Assembly: GCA_035411585.1 (NCBI GenBank) | Contig: DAONTI010000010.1 | Coordinates: forward strand, 55,112 to 119,111 | DNA from: MWDV01 sp002070715 | GTDB taxonomy: Bacteria; Verrucomicrobiota; Verrucomicrobiia; Limisphaerales; MWDV01 | DNA: 64,000 bases | Direction of reading: 5' to 3' | Shown: piece after piece, positions 34,147 to 41,840 of the stretch | Position numbering within the stretch: the first letter of the stretch is position 1 | Layout: every line of letters begins with the position of its first letter | The notes under the pieces: model-generated | Database searches by the model: none | What the model saw: only the letters and a program-made list of their open reading frames with translations | What the model was told of the DNA's origin: nothing | Translations under genes and position numbers: made by a program

Positions 34147-37100
34147 ATGAAGTGCGTTTCAAGCTTGGAGCAAACGGCGGCTGGCCGGGCCGCCGGGTTT
34201 TTGTTTTTCCGACCGGGAAGATCTCGAGGATGGCTGGCGGCCATGATAGCGGCGGCGCTCAGCTTTTCTCCCCAGGCCGTCGCCGAGCCGGTTCATCATG
34301 GCGTGGCGGCCGGGCGGCTGGTGGTTTCCCAGGTACCGGGCTTGGATGATAACACCAACGCCGTCGTCACCCTGGCGCAATCCATCAACAATTTCCAAAT
34401 CGGCAGTTACAACCGGGGCGATTACGCTGTGCGCATCGGCGTGGGGATGCTGGCTGCGGAGGACAGCGCCCGCGGGGTTTTGATGGCGTCGGTGGCCGAG
34501 AACGGACGGAATAACTTCGGGACCAACGGTTATCCGACCTGTTCCATGGAAGGGAATTCGGCCGGCGCGTTGCGGATCTCAACCGCGTTGGGCGGCAGCG
34601 GCGGGGAATACAACGTCAATGTCGCCGGAGCGTGGTTTCCTTATGACCGCTATCTGGCCGGTTGGGCGCGCAACGCGAACGCCATCAATGGCGGGACCAA
34701 TGACCTGCTCACCGCGTCGCCCGGAATCGTGTTGGGCACGCATTTTCGAGGCGTGGCGAGTGGCCGGTCGGTGGTGGATTTGCGGAGTTTCGGCGTGGAT
34801 GCGCGCCAGGACGGAGTCTTGTTGGTGACGCATGGGAAGGACGAAGGCAATTTTGCGCTCTCGCAGGTCAACCCCGTGAATGGGACCTGGAATGTTTTTG
34901 TCCGCGACAACGCCCAAGCCACATACAGCAAATACGAGCAGGATCCGGTCGCGTTTGTGTTCATTCCCAAAACCAATGCCGCGCTCATTTCCGGCCGCTT
35001 CAACGGCGACGGCAGCATTGACCTGTTCAGCGGCGTGAGCCCGCGGTTCTCGGTCACCAACATCGGGACGGGCCGCTGGCTCTTGCGGATGCGGGGCTAC
35101 ACGCCGGCTGAGGGTGTGCTGATCATCTCGGCCGAGGGCGGCGGCAGTCTGAACGGCGACAACGTCGTCAGCTACGAGATCACGCCGGACGGGGAGGCGT
35201 GGGAAATCCAATCGCGCGACACCCCGGGCATGGGCTTGCAAACTCCGGTGGGTGCGGCGGGACAACCGGAGGCGGTGGCTTCGTTTGTCTTTATTCCCGC
35301 GCCGACTCCCGGAGTGACCGTGACGCCCACCAACAACCTGGTGACCCGGGGCGATGGCGGCACGGCGACGTTCGCCGTGGTGTTGCATTCGTCGCCGGCC
35401 ACCAATGTTCACATTCAACTGACATCGAGCGATCCCGCGTTGGGCCGGCCGACCCCGGCGACGCTGACGTTCCGCTCCACCGATTGGCATTTGCCCCAAA
35501 CCGTCACCGTCACGGGCGGGGACGCGCTCACGCCCGGCGCGGTGCCGTACCATATTTTATTATCGCCGGCAGCCAGCGGGGATGCGGCCTATCGGGGATT
35601 GAAACCGGAGGATGTCGCCGTGGTTTATCTTCCCGCGCCGGTGGCGGTGATTACGCCTCCCCCCGGCGCGCTGAATATCAGTCCTTCGCCCATGCTGACC
35701 GTGGTGGCCACCAATCCCGCGCCCGAGGCTCTGACGGTGACGTTTTATGGGCGGGAAGTGACGGAGACCTTCCCTGGCCCGGATTTCTGCATCGTCGCTT
35801 TGCCGGACACGCAAGTTTACGTGGCGGAAAAACGGGGGGCGAAGAAAGAGATGTTCATCGCCCAGACGGAATGGATTGTCACCAACCGGATCGCGCGCAA
35901 TATCGCCTACGTCGCCCAGTTGGGGGATATCGTGAACGACGGTGATATTTATCAGGGCCAGCCCAATCTCACGCAGTGGCGCAATGCGACGAATGCCATG
36001 TATCGCCTTGAGAATCCCGTGCGCACCCTCCTGACCCACGGCATTCCCTATGGCGTGGCGGTGGGAAACCACGAACAACAGCCGCGCGGCGACCCCACCG
36101 GCACCACCTATTTTTACAATCTCTTTTTCGGCCTGCCGCATTTCAGCGGACGGCCGTACCACGCCGGGCATTACGGGACCAACAACAACAATCACTTCGA
36201 TTTTTTCAGCGCCAGCGGCTTGGATTTTGTGGTCCTGTATTTCGAGTACGACCAGGGCGCGAATCCCGCCGTGCTGGCTTGGGGGAGCGAGGTGCTCCGC
36301 ACCAACGCCCATCGCCGCGCCATTGTGGTAACCCATCATGTGGGCAATTCCCAGACCCCCAGCAGCTTCAGCCTGCAGGGCAGCGCGATCTATAACGCGC
36401 TCAAGGGCCACACCAACCTGTTTCTCATGCTGGGCGGGCACATCACCGGCCAGGGCTCGCGGCAGGACATCCACAACGGCAATATCGTGCGCTCGCTGGT
36501 GGCGGATTACCAGGGGTGGGCCAACGGTGGCAACGGGTTCATGCGGATCATGGAATTCTCGCCCAGCAACAATCTGGTGGTCGTGCAAACCTATTCCCCG
36601 TGGACCAAAGAATACCTGACCGACGAACACAGCGAGTTTTGGTTCGATTACCCGATGCAGCCGGCGGGGACGGGTCCGGCGGGCACGGCTTTTGTCCCGC
36701 TGGGTACGAACACGAATGTGACGCCGGGCAGCCGGACCAGCCTCGCCTGGCCCAGTCGGCGCCCCAATCAGAATTACGAGTGGTTTGTGACGGTCACCGA
36801 TGCCGCCCAGAACACTTGGACGAGCCGTCTCTGGAGGTTCACCACCACCGTGACGAATACGCCGCCGGTGTTGACGAACCGCAGCCTGACCCTCCAGGGG
36901 GACACGCCGACCCGTTTGCTGTTTCAGGCGATGGATGTGAATCAGGACCCACTCACGTACCACGTGATCGTCGCCCCCACGCGGGGTTTGATGCAGGATT
37001 TTGATCCGGTGACGGGGTCGTTTCTCTATGTGCCCGCGCGCGGCTTTCGCGGGATGGACCGCATCACCTATCGGGCGCGCGATGGCCAGGCCTTCAGCGG

Positions 37101-37554
37101 CATAGCCACGTTGAACCTGAATGTCATCGCGCCGCCGGACGCCAATGGCAACGGCTTGCCGGACGCCTGGGAATTGTATTACGGCATCACCGATCCCGAG
37201 GCTGATGACGATGACGACGGCCTCAGTAATCGTCAGGAGTATTGGGCCCATACCAATCCCACGAATGCCGCTTCCGCTTTCCGGATTCTTAACGCCGCGT
37301 GGCAGCCCAGCGGGCACTTTGCGTTGACCTGGGCCTCCGTGGGCGGCGTGCGGTATCGGGTGCAATACACCGATGCGACTCATCCGGCCGGTGTGGCCGG
37401 GACCTTTACGGACCTGCAACGGGGTATTGAGCTCGAGATGGACGCGGGCCCGGCGGGGGTGGAGTCCACGCAAACTTTTGCCGATGATTTCACCCACACC
37501 GGCGGCCCGCCCGCGCGTGGCGCCCGCTATTATCGCGTGCGGATTGCTCCGTGA
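34147..37554 (+). CDS. Giant secreted metallophosphatase with the shared N-domain (second copy)
   Basis: The product has 1135 residues; the signal peptide lies within about 28-46 (GWLAAMIAAALSFSPQAVA). The N-domain (about 47-387: VHHGVAAGRLVVSQ, VAENGRNNFGTN, EYNVNVAGAWFPYDR, HGKDEGNFALSQ, YEQDPVAFVFIPKTN) matches those at 16973 and 21472. One Calx-beta-like unit follows (about 388-495). The calcineurin-like domain spans about 546-840: IVALPDTQVY, VAQLGDIVNDGD, VAVGNHEQQP (GNHE instead of GNHD, allowed in the family), IVVTHHVG and LMLGGHITG. Then come Fn3-like, cadherin-like and calcium-loop segments (DANGNGLPDAWELYYG, EADDDDDGLSNRQEY) and a C-terminus ending RYYRVRIAP. Apart from the Calx unit it is collinear with the 21472 protein, so one arose by duplication. 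Extracellular phosphoesterase activity is likely. Confidence 0.9.
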   Translation: MKCVSSLEQTAAGRAAGFLFFRPGRSRGWLAAMIAAALSFSPQAVAEPVHHGVAAGRLVVSQVPGLDDNTNAVVTLAQSINNFQIGSYNRGDYAVRIGVGMLAAEDSARGVLMASVAENGRNNFGTNGYPTCSMEGNSAGALRISTALGGSGGEYNVNVAGAWFPYDRYLAGWARNANAINGGTNDLLTASPGIVLGTHFRGVASGRSVVDLRSFGVDARQDGVLLVTHGKDEGNFALSQVNPVNGTWNVFVRDNAQATYSKYEQDPVAFVFIPKTNAALISGRFNGDGSIDLFSGVSPRFSVTNIGTGRWLLRMRGYTPAEGVLIISAEGGGSLNGDNVVSYEITPDGEAWEIQSRDTPGMGLQTPVGAAGQPEAVASFVFIPAPTPGVTVTPTNNLVTRGDGGTATFAVVLHSSPATNVHIQLTSSDPALGRPTPATLTFRSTDWHLPQTVTVTGGDALTPGAVPYHILLSPAASGDAAYRGLKPEDVAVVYLPAPVAVITPPPGALNISPSPMLTVVATNPAPEALTVTFYGREVTETFPGPDFCIVALPDTQVYVAEKRGAKKEMFIAQTEWIVTNRIARNIAYVAQLGDIVNDGDIYQGQPNLTQWRNATNAMYRLENPVRTLLTHGIPYGVAVGNHEQQPRGDPTGTTYFYNLFFGLPHFSGRPYHAGHYGTNNNNHFDFFSASGLDFVVLYFEYDQGANPAVLAWGSEVLRTNAHRRAIVVTHHVGNSQTPSSFSLQGSAIYNALKGHTNLFLMLGGHITGQGSRQDIHNGNIVRSLVADYQGWANGGNGFMRIMEFSPSNNLVVVQTYSPWTKEYLTDEHSEFWFDYPMQPAGTGPAGTAFVPLGTNTNVTPGSRTSLAWPSRRPNQNYEWFVTVTDAAQNTWTSRLWRFTTTVTNTPPVLTNRSLTLQGDTPTRLLFQAMDVNQDPLTYHVIVAPTRGLMQDFDPVTGSFLYVPARGFRGMDRITYRARDGQAFSGIATLNLNVIAPPDANGNGLPDAWELYYGITDPEADDDDDGLSNRQEYWAHTNPTNAASAFRILNAAWQPSGHFALTWASVGGVRYRVQYTDATHPAGVAGTFTDLQRGIELEMDAGPAGVESTQTFADDFTHTGGPPARGARYYRVRIAP

Positions 37555-37603
37555 TTCCGCCGGTTGATCTGGATTCAGCCGCGGCGTTGATCGGCGGACC
37601 GGT

Positions 37604-38146
37604 TCAAGGTTGGTTCAGAATCCAGTGCGCGGCACGGGGTAAATCGTCCACCACGATCGCGGGCGATCCGGCGGGCAGTTGCGCGGCTTCCTGTTGTCCG
37701 TAACCGGTGCGAACCAGCAGGCACGCTTTCACCCCTGCCCGCCAACCGCACTCCAAGTCAATCCGTTTGTCGCCAATCAAGTAACTGCGCGCGAGGTCCA
37801 CGCCGAATTCATCGCGCGCGTCGAACAGGAACTGTGGCGAGGGTTTGCGTCCGCGGCTCGGCTGATCCGGCGCTTCGGGCGCGACATACACGTGGGTGAA
37901 CCGCACTCCGTGGCGCGCAAATTCTTCGGCAACCCGGCGGTTGACGCGTTCCACGTCCGCGAGGGTGAAATATCCGCGACCCACGCCGGATTGATTCGTC
38001 ACCTGGATCAAATGAAATCCGGCATCCTGTAATTGCCGCAGCGCCCCGCCCGCGCCGGGCAGGAGCGCCACGTCTTCGGGGCGGTGCAGATAATGGCGTT
38101 CCTCGATGAGGGTGCCGTCGCGATCAAGAAACACGGCGCGTATCAT
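37604..38146 (-). CDS. gmhB: HAD-IIIA phosphatase, GmhB-like (D-glycero-D-manno-heptose 1,7-bisphosphate 7-phosphatase family)
   Basis: I start at the ATG at 38146 (MIRAVFLDRDGTLIEERHYL); upstream codons to 38179 are open but do not resemble the family. The 180-residue protein has the HAD motif I DRDGT, IQVTNQSGVGRGYFT (motif II), RGRKPSP (motif III Lys) and YLIGDKRIDLECGWRAGVKA (motif IV). The length suits GmhB. In classical GmhB a zinc-binding Cys/His cluster lies before RKP; here that stretch reads VYVAPEAPDQPSRGRKP with no Cys, so the zinc site is missing. It may make heptose phosphate for LPS or act on another sugar bisphosphate. It is convergent with the giant gene at 34147 (49 bp between stops). 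Confidence 0.85.
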   Translation of the reverse strand: MIRAVFLDRDGTLIEERHYLHRPEDVALLPGAGGALRQLQDAGFHLIQVTNQSGVGRGYFTLADVERVNRRVAEEFARHGVRFTHVYVAPEAPDQPSRGRKPSPQFLFDARDEFGVDLARSYLIGDKRIDLECGWRAGVKACLLVRTGYGQQEAAQLPAGSPAIVVDDLPRAAHWILNQP

Positions 38147-38354
38147 GGTCGTATCGGTGGGGATTCTGGGGAAGCGCACCGGAATGAAAACTCTTTTCTC
38201 CCGTTATCCGAGACCGCGTACGGCGGGAAATGTGTTTTCCCCACCCACCGAAGCGCAGCCGCAAGGGCCATCTCGGAAACGGCCTGTGGCTGGTTTTCCC
38301 GTTCAGGCGATTGTTTTCACCCGGGGTGGGCGGTCCAAAATCCGAACAACGAAG

Positions 38355-38378
38355 AAGGGCGGCTGGAAAGCCGCCCTT
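38355..38378 (-). terminator. Rho-independent-like terminator of the secreted protein gene
   Basis: A 10 bp perfect stem (AAGGGCGGCT, 4-base loop, AGCCGCCCTT) lies 41 bp past the stop at 38419 on the minus strand and is followed there by T-rich sequence (CTTCGTTGTT). Confidence 0.7.
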
Positions 38379-38418
38379 CGCTGGATTCAACTGACCATCG
38401 CTGTTGGGCGAGGGCCGG

Positions 38419-40539
38419 TTACGGCGCAGGTGACCAGAACAACCGGAAATAGCGCTGGCTGTCGGAAGGCGACACTGTATATCCCGTGTTCGACGCTTCC
38501 GGCACTTCCGTGAACGGTCCGTTGACGGTCGGCGCGGCCTCCAAGATGAAGACGGGATTGCCCCAGCTCAAGGTCAACTGGCCTGCGGCATAGGTCGCAA
38601 CCAACGCCTCGGCTGCGGGGGTGCTGGGCTCCCACACATCGCTCCATTGCGAGCCGATCTTGAGATCGTCCACCCAGAGCGTGGGCGTGCTGGGGCCGTC
38701 CGCCTGGCGGAAGCTGTACCAATAAAGCGTGATGGGCGTGGTATTATCAACGGCGGTGACGCCGCCGACGGCTTCGGCGGTCGGATTAACCCAGAGAGTG
38801 CTTTCCGCCGTATCCACGTTATAGCGGGTCAGCACCAGGTAGGTGGTGTTCAACTCCAGGTCCTGCGGCACGCCGGCCAGCACGAACCCGCCGTTGGAGA
38901 TGTGGAACCGGAATTTGCCGGGCGCCGCGCCGTTGGTAGCGGCAAACACCCGCGCGCGGAAGCCGGTGCCAATATCGCGGTAATGGGCAAAGTAATTGCC
39001 GTTGTTTCCGGTCGGCAAAGTGGCCAGGTTCACTTTGAACGCGCTGTAAAGCACGATGCCGTTGTCCACCGGCTGATAGAAGTTTGAGAAACCCCGGCTG
39101 ATGTCTTCCGAATCCCCCGCTTTCAGATGCAGCCGGCCTTCCACCACCTGCGTTTGTCCCGTTGCGCCCGTGCCGGCACTGTGGGTGAACCAGCGGTTGA
39201 AGGAATTTTCGATGATGCTGCCGTCGTCGTAGGAGAAATCCTCGTCCAACACGAGGCCGAACTTGGGATGGAACGTCACCTTGAAACTCGTGGGAATGTC
39301 CCAGGTGCCGTCGCTCACGGTCAGGGTGATGGTCGCGGTGCCCGCCATGTCGGGCTGGGGCGTGATCGTCACCGTGCGGTTGGCGCCGCTGCCCTGGACC
39401 TTGATGTTGCTGCTGGGAATGACGGCTTCATTCGAGGAGGTGGGCGTCACCACCAGACTGCCCGGCGTTTCGACGTCGGTCACGGTGAAGGCCAGCGGCC
39501 CAATGACCGTGTTTGTGGGACCAAACTGGTTGGCCAGCGCGGAAATGGCCGGCTCGCCCACATAAACCTTGAAGCTGTTGGTCGCGGTTTCATTGTTGCC
39601 GTCGGTGACGACCACTTCGATTTGCGCCAGACCCTGCTGGCCGGTGGCGGGAGTGACCGTGAGCGTGCGGTTTTCGCCCGCGCCGCCAAAGGTGAGATTG
39701 GCCGGATTGTTCGGCACCAGGGCGGGATTGTCCGAGGTGGCGGTGACCACCAAATCACCGGCGGGCGTCTCGACATCGCTCACCAGGAAAGCCAGCGGCT
39801 CGGTGGCGGTGTTCCACGGCAGGTGAACGTCCACCAGACCGGAAATGGACGGCGGACCGCCAATGGTTTGCACGTCGGCGAACGTCGTGCCGATCCGGAG
39901 ATCGTCCAAAGTCAGCGTCCCCATCCCATTCCCGCTGGAGAGTGACTGGCGCAGGCATACCGAATGAAGAGGAACGGCTGAGGTGTTATCGTTGGCGTCG
40001 GCGCGGTTCGCGCTGCTGGCCTCGGAGGTCGGGTTAATCCACAAAGTGGAGTTGGTGCCGTTGATGATCCGCACCACCAATTTGACATCCGTATTCAAAT
40101 CCAGATCCGTGGGGATGACGACCGGCGCATTGCCGCCGTTGGCGATGCCCACGCGGTACGTGCTTCCGTTGGGGACCGCGAATACGCGCGCCCGAAACAT
40201 CGTCGTTCCCGTGTCCCGATAATGCCAAAAATAGCCGCCCGTTCCCACCGGCGGCATGGAGAAATTCACCACGAAACTGGCAAAAAGGACCCCTTCGCCG
40301 GAGTACGGTCCGCCGGGCAGCCCCGCACTGACATCCTCGGCTTCTGACTGGGTGAGATTTACCTTGCCCGAGGCAACGTCAACTTGTTCGGGTGCTCCGC
40401 TATGGTTGGTCCACACCCCGCCCGAAACTAAAATGAGACTGCCGTCGGGGTAATCAAAAGGTTCATTCCAGATTAACGCGCCCGGCGCCAGCGAAGCCGC
40501 GCCCACCAAGGCCATCAGAGGAAGAAATATGCGTTTCAT
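38419..40539 (-). CDS. Secreted protein with two LamG-like domains and two Ig/cadherin-like repeats
   Basis: The product has 706 residues with signal peptide MKRIFLPLMALVGAASLAPG. A LamG/beta-jellyroll-like domain starts LIWNEPFDYPDGSLI (about 22-235, ending LTLDDLRIGTTF) and recurs as LVLDEDFSYDDGSIIENSFN (about 430-640, ending LWVDDLKIGSQW). Shared phrases such as EDVSAGLP/EDISRGFS, YFWHYRDTG/YFAHYRDIG and ANGG/SNGG show a duplication. Between them are two Ig-like repeats (about 240-330 and 335-425) with FLVSDVETPAGDL and FTVTDVETPGSL. The C-terminal module has LTLSWGNPVFILEAAP and ends QRYFRLFWSPAP. Architecture mirrors the protein at 1-2030. It lies downstream of a pseudopilin gene on the same strand. 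Function unknown. Confidence 0.87.
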   Translation of the reverse strand: MKRIFLPLMALVGAASLAPGALIWNEPFDYPDGSLILVSGGVWTNHSGAPEQVDVASGKVNLTQSEAEDVSAGLPGGPYSGEGVLFASFVVNFSMPPVGTGGYFWHYRDTGTTMFRARVFAVPNGSTYRVGIANGGNAPVVIPTDLDLNTDVKLVVRIINGTNSTLWINPTSEASSANRADANDNTSAVPLHSVCLRQSLSSGNGMGTLTLDDLRIGTTFADVQTIGGPPSISGLVDVHLPWNTATEPLAFLVSDVETPAGDLVVTATSDNPALVPNNPANLTFGGAGENRTLTVTPATGQQGLAQIEVVVTDGNNETATNSFKVYVGEPAISALANQFGPTNTVIGPLAFTVTDVETPGSLVVTPTSSNEAVIPSSNIKVQGSGANRTVTITPQPDMAGTATITLTVSDGTWDIPTSFKVTFHPKFGLVLDEDFSYDDGSIIENSFNRWFTHSAGTGATGQTQVVEGRLHLKAGDSEDISRGFSNFYQPVDNGIVLYSAFKVNLATLPTGNNGNYFAHYRDIGTGFRARVFAATNGAAPGKFRFHISNGGFVLAGVPQDLELNTTYLVLTRYNVDTAESTLWVNPTAEAVGGVTAVDNTTPITLYWYSFRQADGPSTPTLWVDDLKIGSQWSDVWEPSTPAAEALVATYAAGQLTLSWGNPVFILEAAPTVNGPFTEVPEASNTGYTVSPSDSQRYFRLFWSPAP

Positions 40540-40602
40540 AAATGTTTTAGAGTATCAGAGCGTGTTTGGAGTTGCGGTTTAATTTGGATCAATGTTGCGC
40601 CT

Positions 40603-40630
40603 ATTATGCGGGCGGCGACGGGGCTGGCAA
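40603..40630 (-). promoter_or_regulatory. Candidate sigma70 promoter for the secreted protein gene
   Basis: On the minus strand TTGCCA, 16 bp and CATAAT (each 5 of 6 to consensus) lie about 64 bp before the ATG at 40539. This is the best consensus match I found in the window and suggests that the exoprotein can be transcribed apart from the pseudopilin. Confidence 0.4.
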
Positions 40631-40692
40631 GGAGAACCTATTCACATTTCCCCCTACGCCGGCCGGGGCCGGTCGCGCGCGCGCGGCGGATG

Positions 40693-41499
40693 TCAGTTGG
40701 GCGTGTTTGCGGTGGGATACCAATACATCCGCCGCTCAATGGCCCATTCCGTGCTGGCGCTGTTGGATTCCGCCGTCGTGCGCAGGAAATCGTTGGTGCG
40801 CGCCACGCGGCCGCTGCCGTCGGCCATGGCGAAGTTGCCGCGCAGATCGTGCCGCGCCACGGCGTACTGGCCGGTGACATTGGATTGGGCGGGCGAGGCG
40901 TTCTGCGGGGAATTCGGGTCCACTTCCGCCACGAGGACGGTGTCCACCGGTTTCTGGATGTTGACGAACTTGGTATTGCTGATGCCCAAAGTGGCACGGG
41001 TCGAGCGGTTGATGCAAAGCCGGCCATTCTCGCCGTACATGAACACCGCCCGGCTGAAATTGGGCGGATTGGGGTAGGGCATCGCCGCGCGGTTGAGATC
41101 CGGCGTGCTGGGACAGGAGAACACGCTGCGCGTGGTGGGCACCGGCGGTTCGGGCGGCGTGCGCATGTACAAATCTTTGAGACGGGGCTGGCTGATATAA
41201 GAGGCCACGGTGTTGTACCAGGCTTCCTCATTTTGGGGGTCAATGATCGGCACCACCGTGTTGCCTTCCTCGGGGACAAAATCGTTGTGGTCATCGGCAT
41301 ACATGCGAAACCCGAGCGACCATTGCCGCATGTTACTAAGGCAACTGGTGGCCTGGGCTTTGCTCTTGGCCTTGGACAACGCGGGGAGCAGCATCGCGGC
41401 CAGGATGGCGATGATCGCAATGACCACGAGCAATTCAATCAGCGTAAACGCCCGCCCCGGGCGGGAATAACGCGTCGGCATACAGCGGACGAGTGGCAT
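40693..41499 (-). CDS. Prepilin-type N-terminal cleavage/methylation protein (pseudopilin)
   Basis: I start at the ATG at 41499 (MPLVRCMPTRYSRPG), with 41481 as alternative; the frame is open to 41778 but the extra 93 residues do not fit a prepilin leader. The 268-residue product has FTLIELLVVIAIIAILAAM after RA, then KAKSKAQATSCLSNMRQWSL and FRMYADDHNDFVPE. Further along are VFSCPSTPD, VDTVLVAEVDPN and RHDLRGNFAMADGSG (H-x9-DG). It is more diverged from the other two pseudopilins than they are from each other. It sits 153 bp upstream of an exoprotein gene and is divergent from the CAZyme operon. Pseudopilin of a type II-like system. Confidence 0.88.
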   Translation of the reverse strand: MPLVRCMPTRYSRPGRAFTLIELLVVIAIIAILAAMLLPALSKAKSKAQATSCLSNMRQWSLGFRMYADDHNDFVPEEGNTVVPIIDPQNEEAWYNTVASYISQPRLKDLYMRTPPEPPVPTTRSVFSCPSTPDLNRAAMPYPNPPNFSRAVFMYGENGRLCINRSTRATLGISNTKFVNIQKPVDTVLVAEVDPNSPQNASPAQSNVTGQYAVARHDLRGNFAMADGSGRVARTNDFLRTTAESNSASTEWAIERRMYWYPTANTPN

Positions 41500-41840
41500 A
41501 GTCGAACTTGTTTGCATTTCCCGGTGCGCATCGCCGCGTCCCGGCAACGTCACCAAAGTCGTCCGTAGCATAGGGGAGGCGTCCACCCAAAGCAAGCGGC
41601 GCGGGTTGTCGTAAGCCAGACGGACGGTCACCGACGAAAGGTTGGGCCGGGAAGCCGCATTTGGCGGCTCCAGACGGGGCAAATGCCGGCTGCGCAGCCG
41701 CGGCTTGACTTGTCGGTGGGGGCAACTCTTAATGCTCCCGCGCGCGGCGGGTTGGATTGCGTTTGGTCCCGTCGCCACCCAGTGATGAAGCGAATTTGCA
41801 TTGAAACATCAGCTCTCCCCATCCCGGGCCGCTCACTGCC
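41500..41840. other. Intergenic region between pseudopilin and CAZyme operon
   Basis: This 341 bp divergent spacer holds a candidate plus-strand promoter (41705-41733). On the minus strand a weak TTGCTT-N17-TATGCT lies near 41565-41595. No RNA structure or conserved ORF is apparent, although a minus-strand frame stays open across it to 41778. Confidence 0.55.
41705..41733 (+). promoter_or_regulatory. Candidate promoter of the GH127-sulfatase operon
   Basis: TTGACT, a 17 bp spacer and CTTAAT (5 of 6 and 4 of 6 to consensus) lie about 107 bp before the ATG at 41841. No obvious operator is seen. Confidence 0.35.

Noticed and set aside
35560..37497. A 645-codon minus-strand frame opposite the third giant gene
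   Set aside because: Same reason: composition-driven shadow of a gene with clear metallophosphatase motifs.
41500..41778. N-terminal extension of the third pseudopilin to 41778
   Set aside because: The extra ~93 residues are not compatible with a prepilin leader, which is short and basic; ATG at 41499 or 41481 fits.
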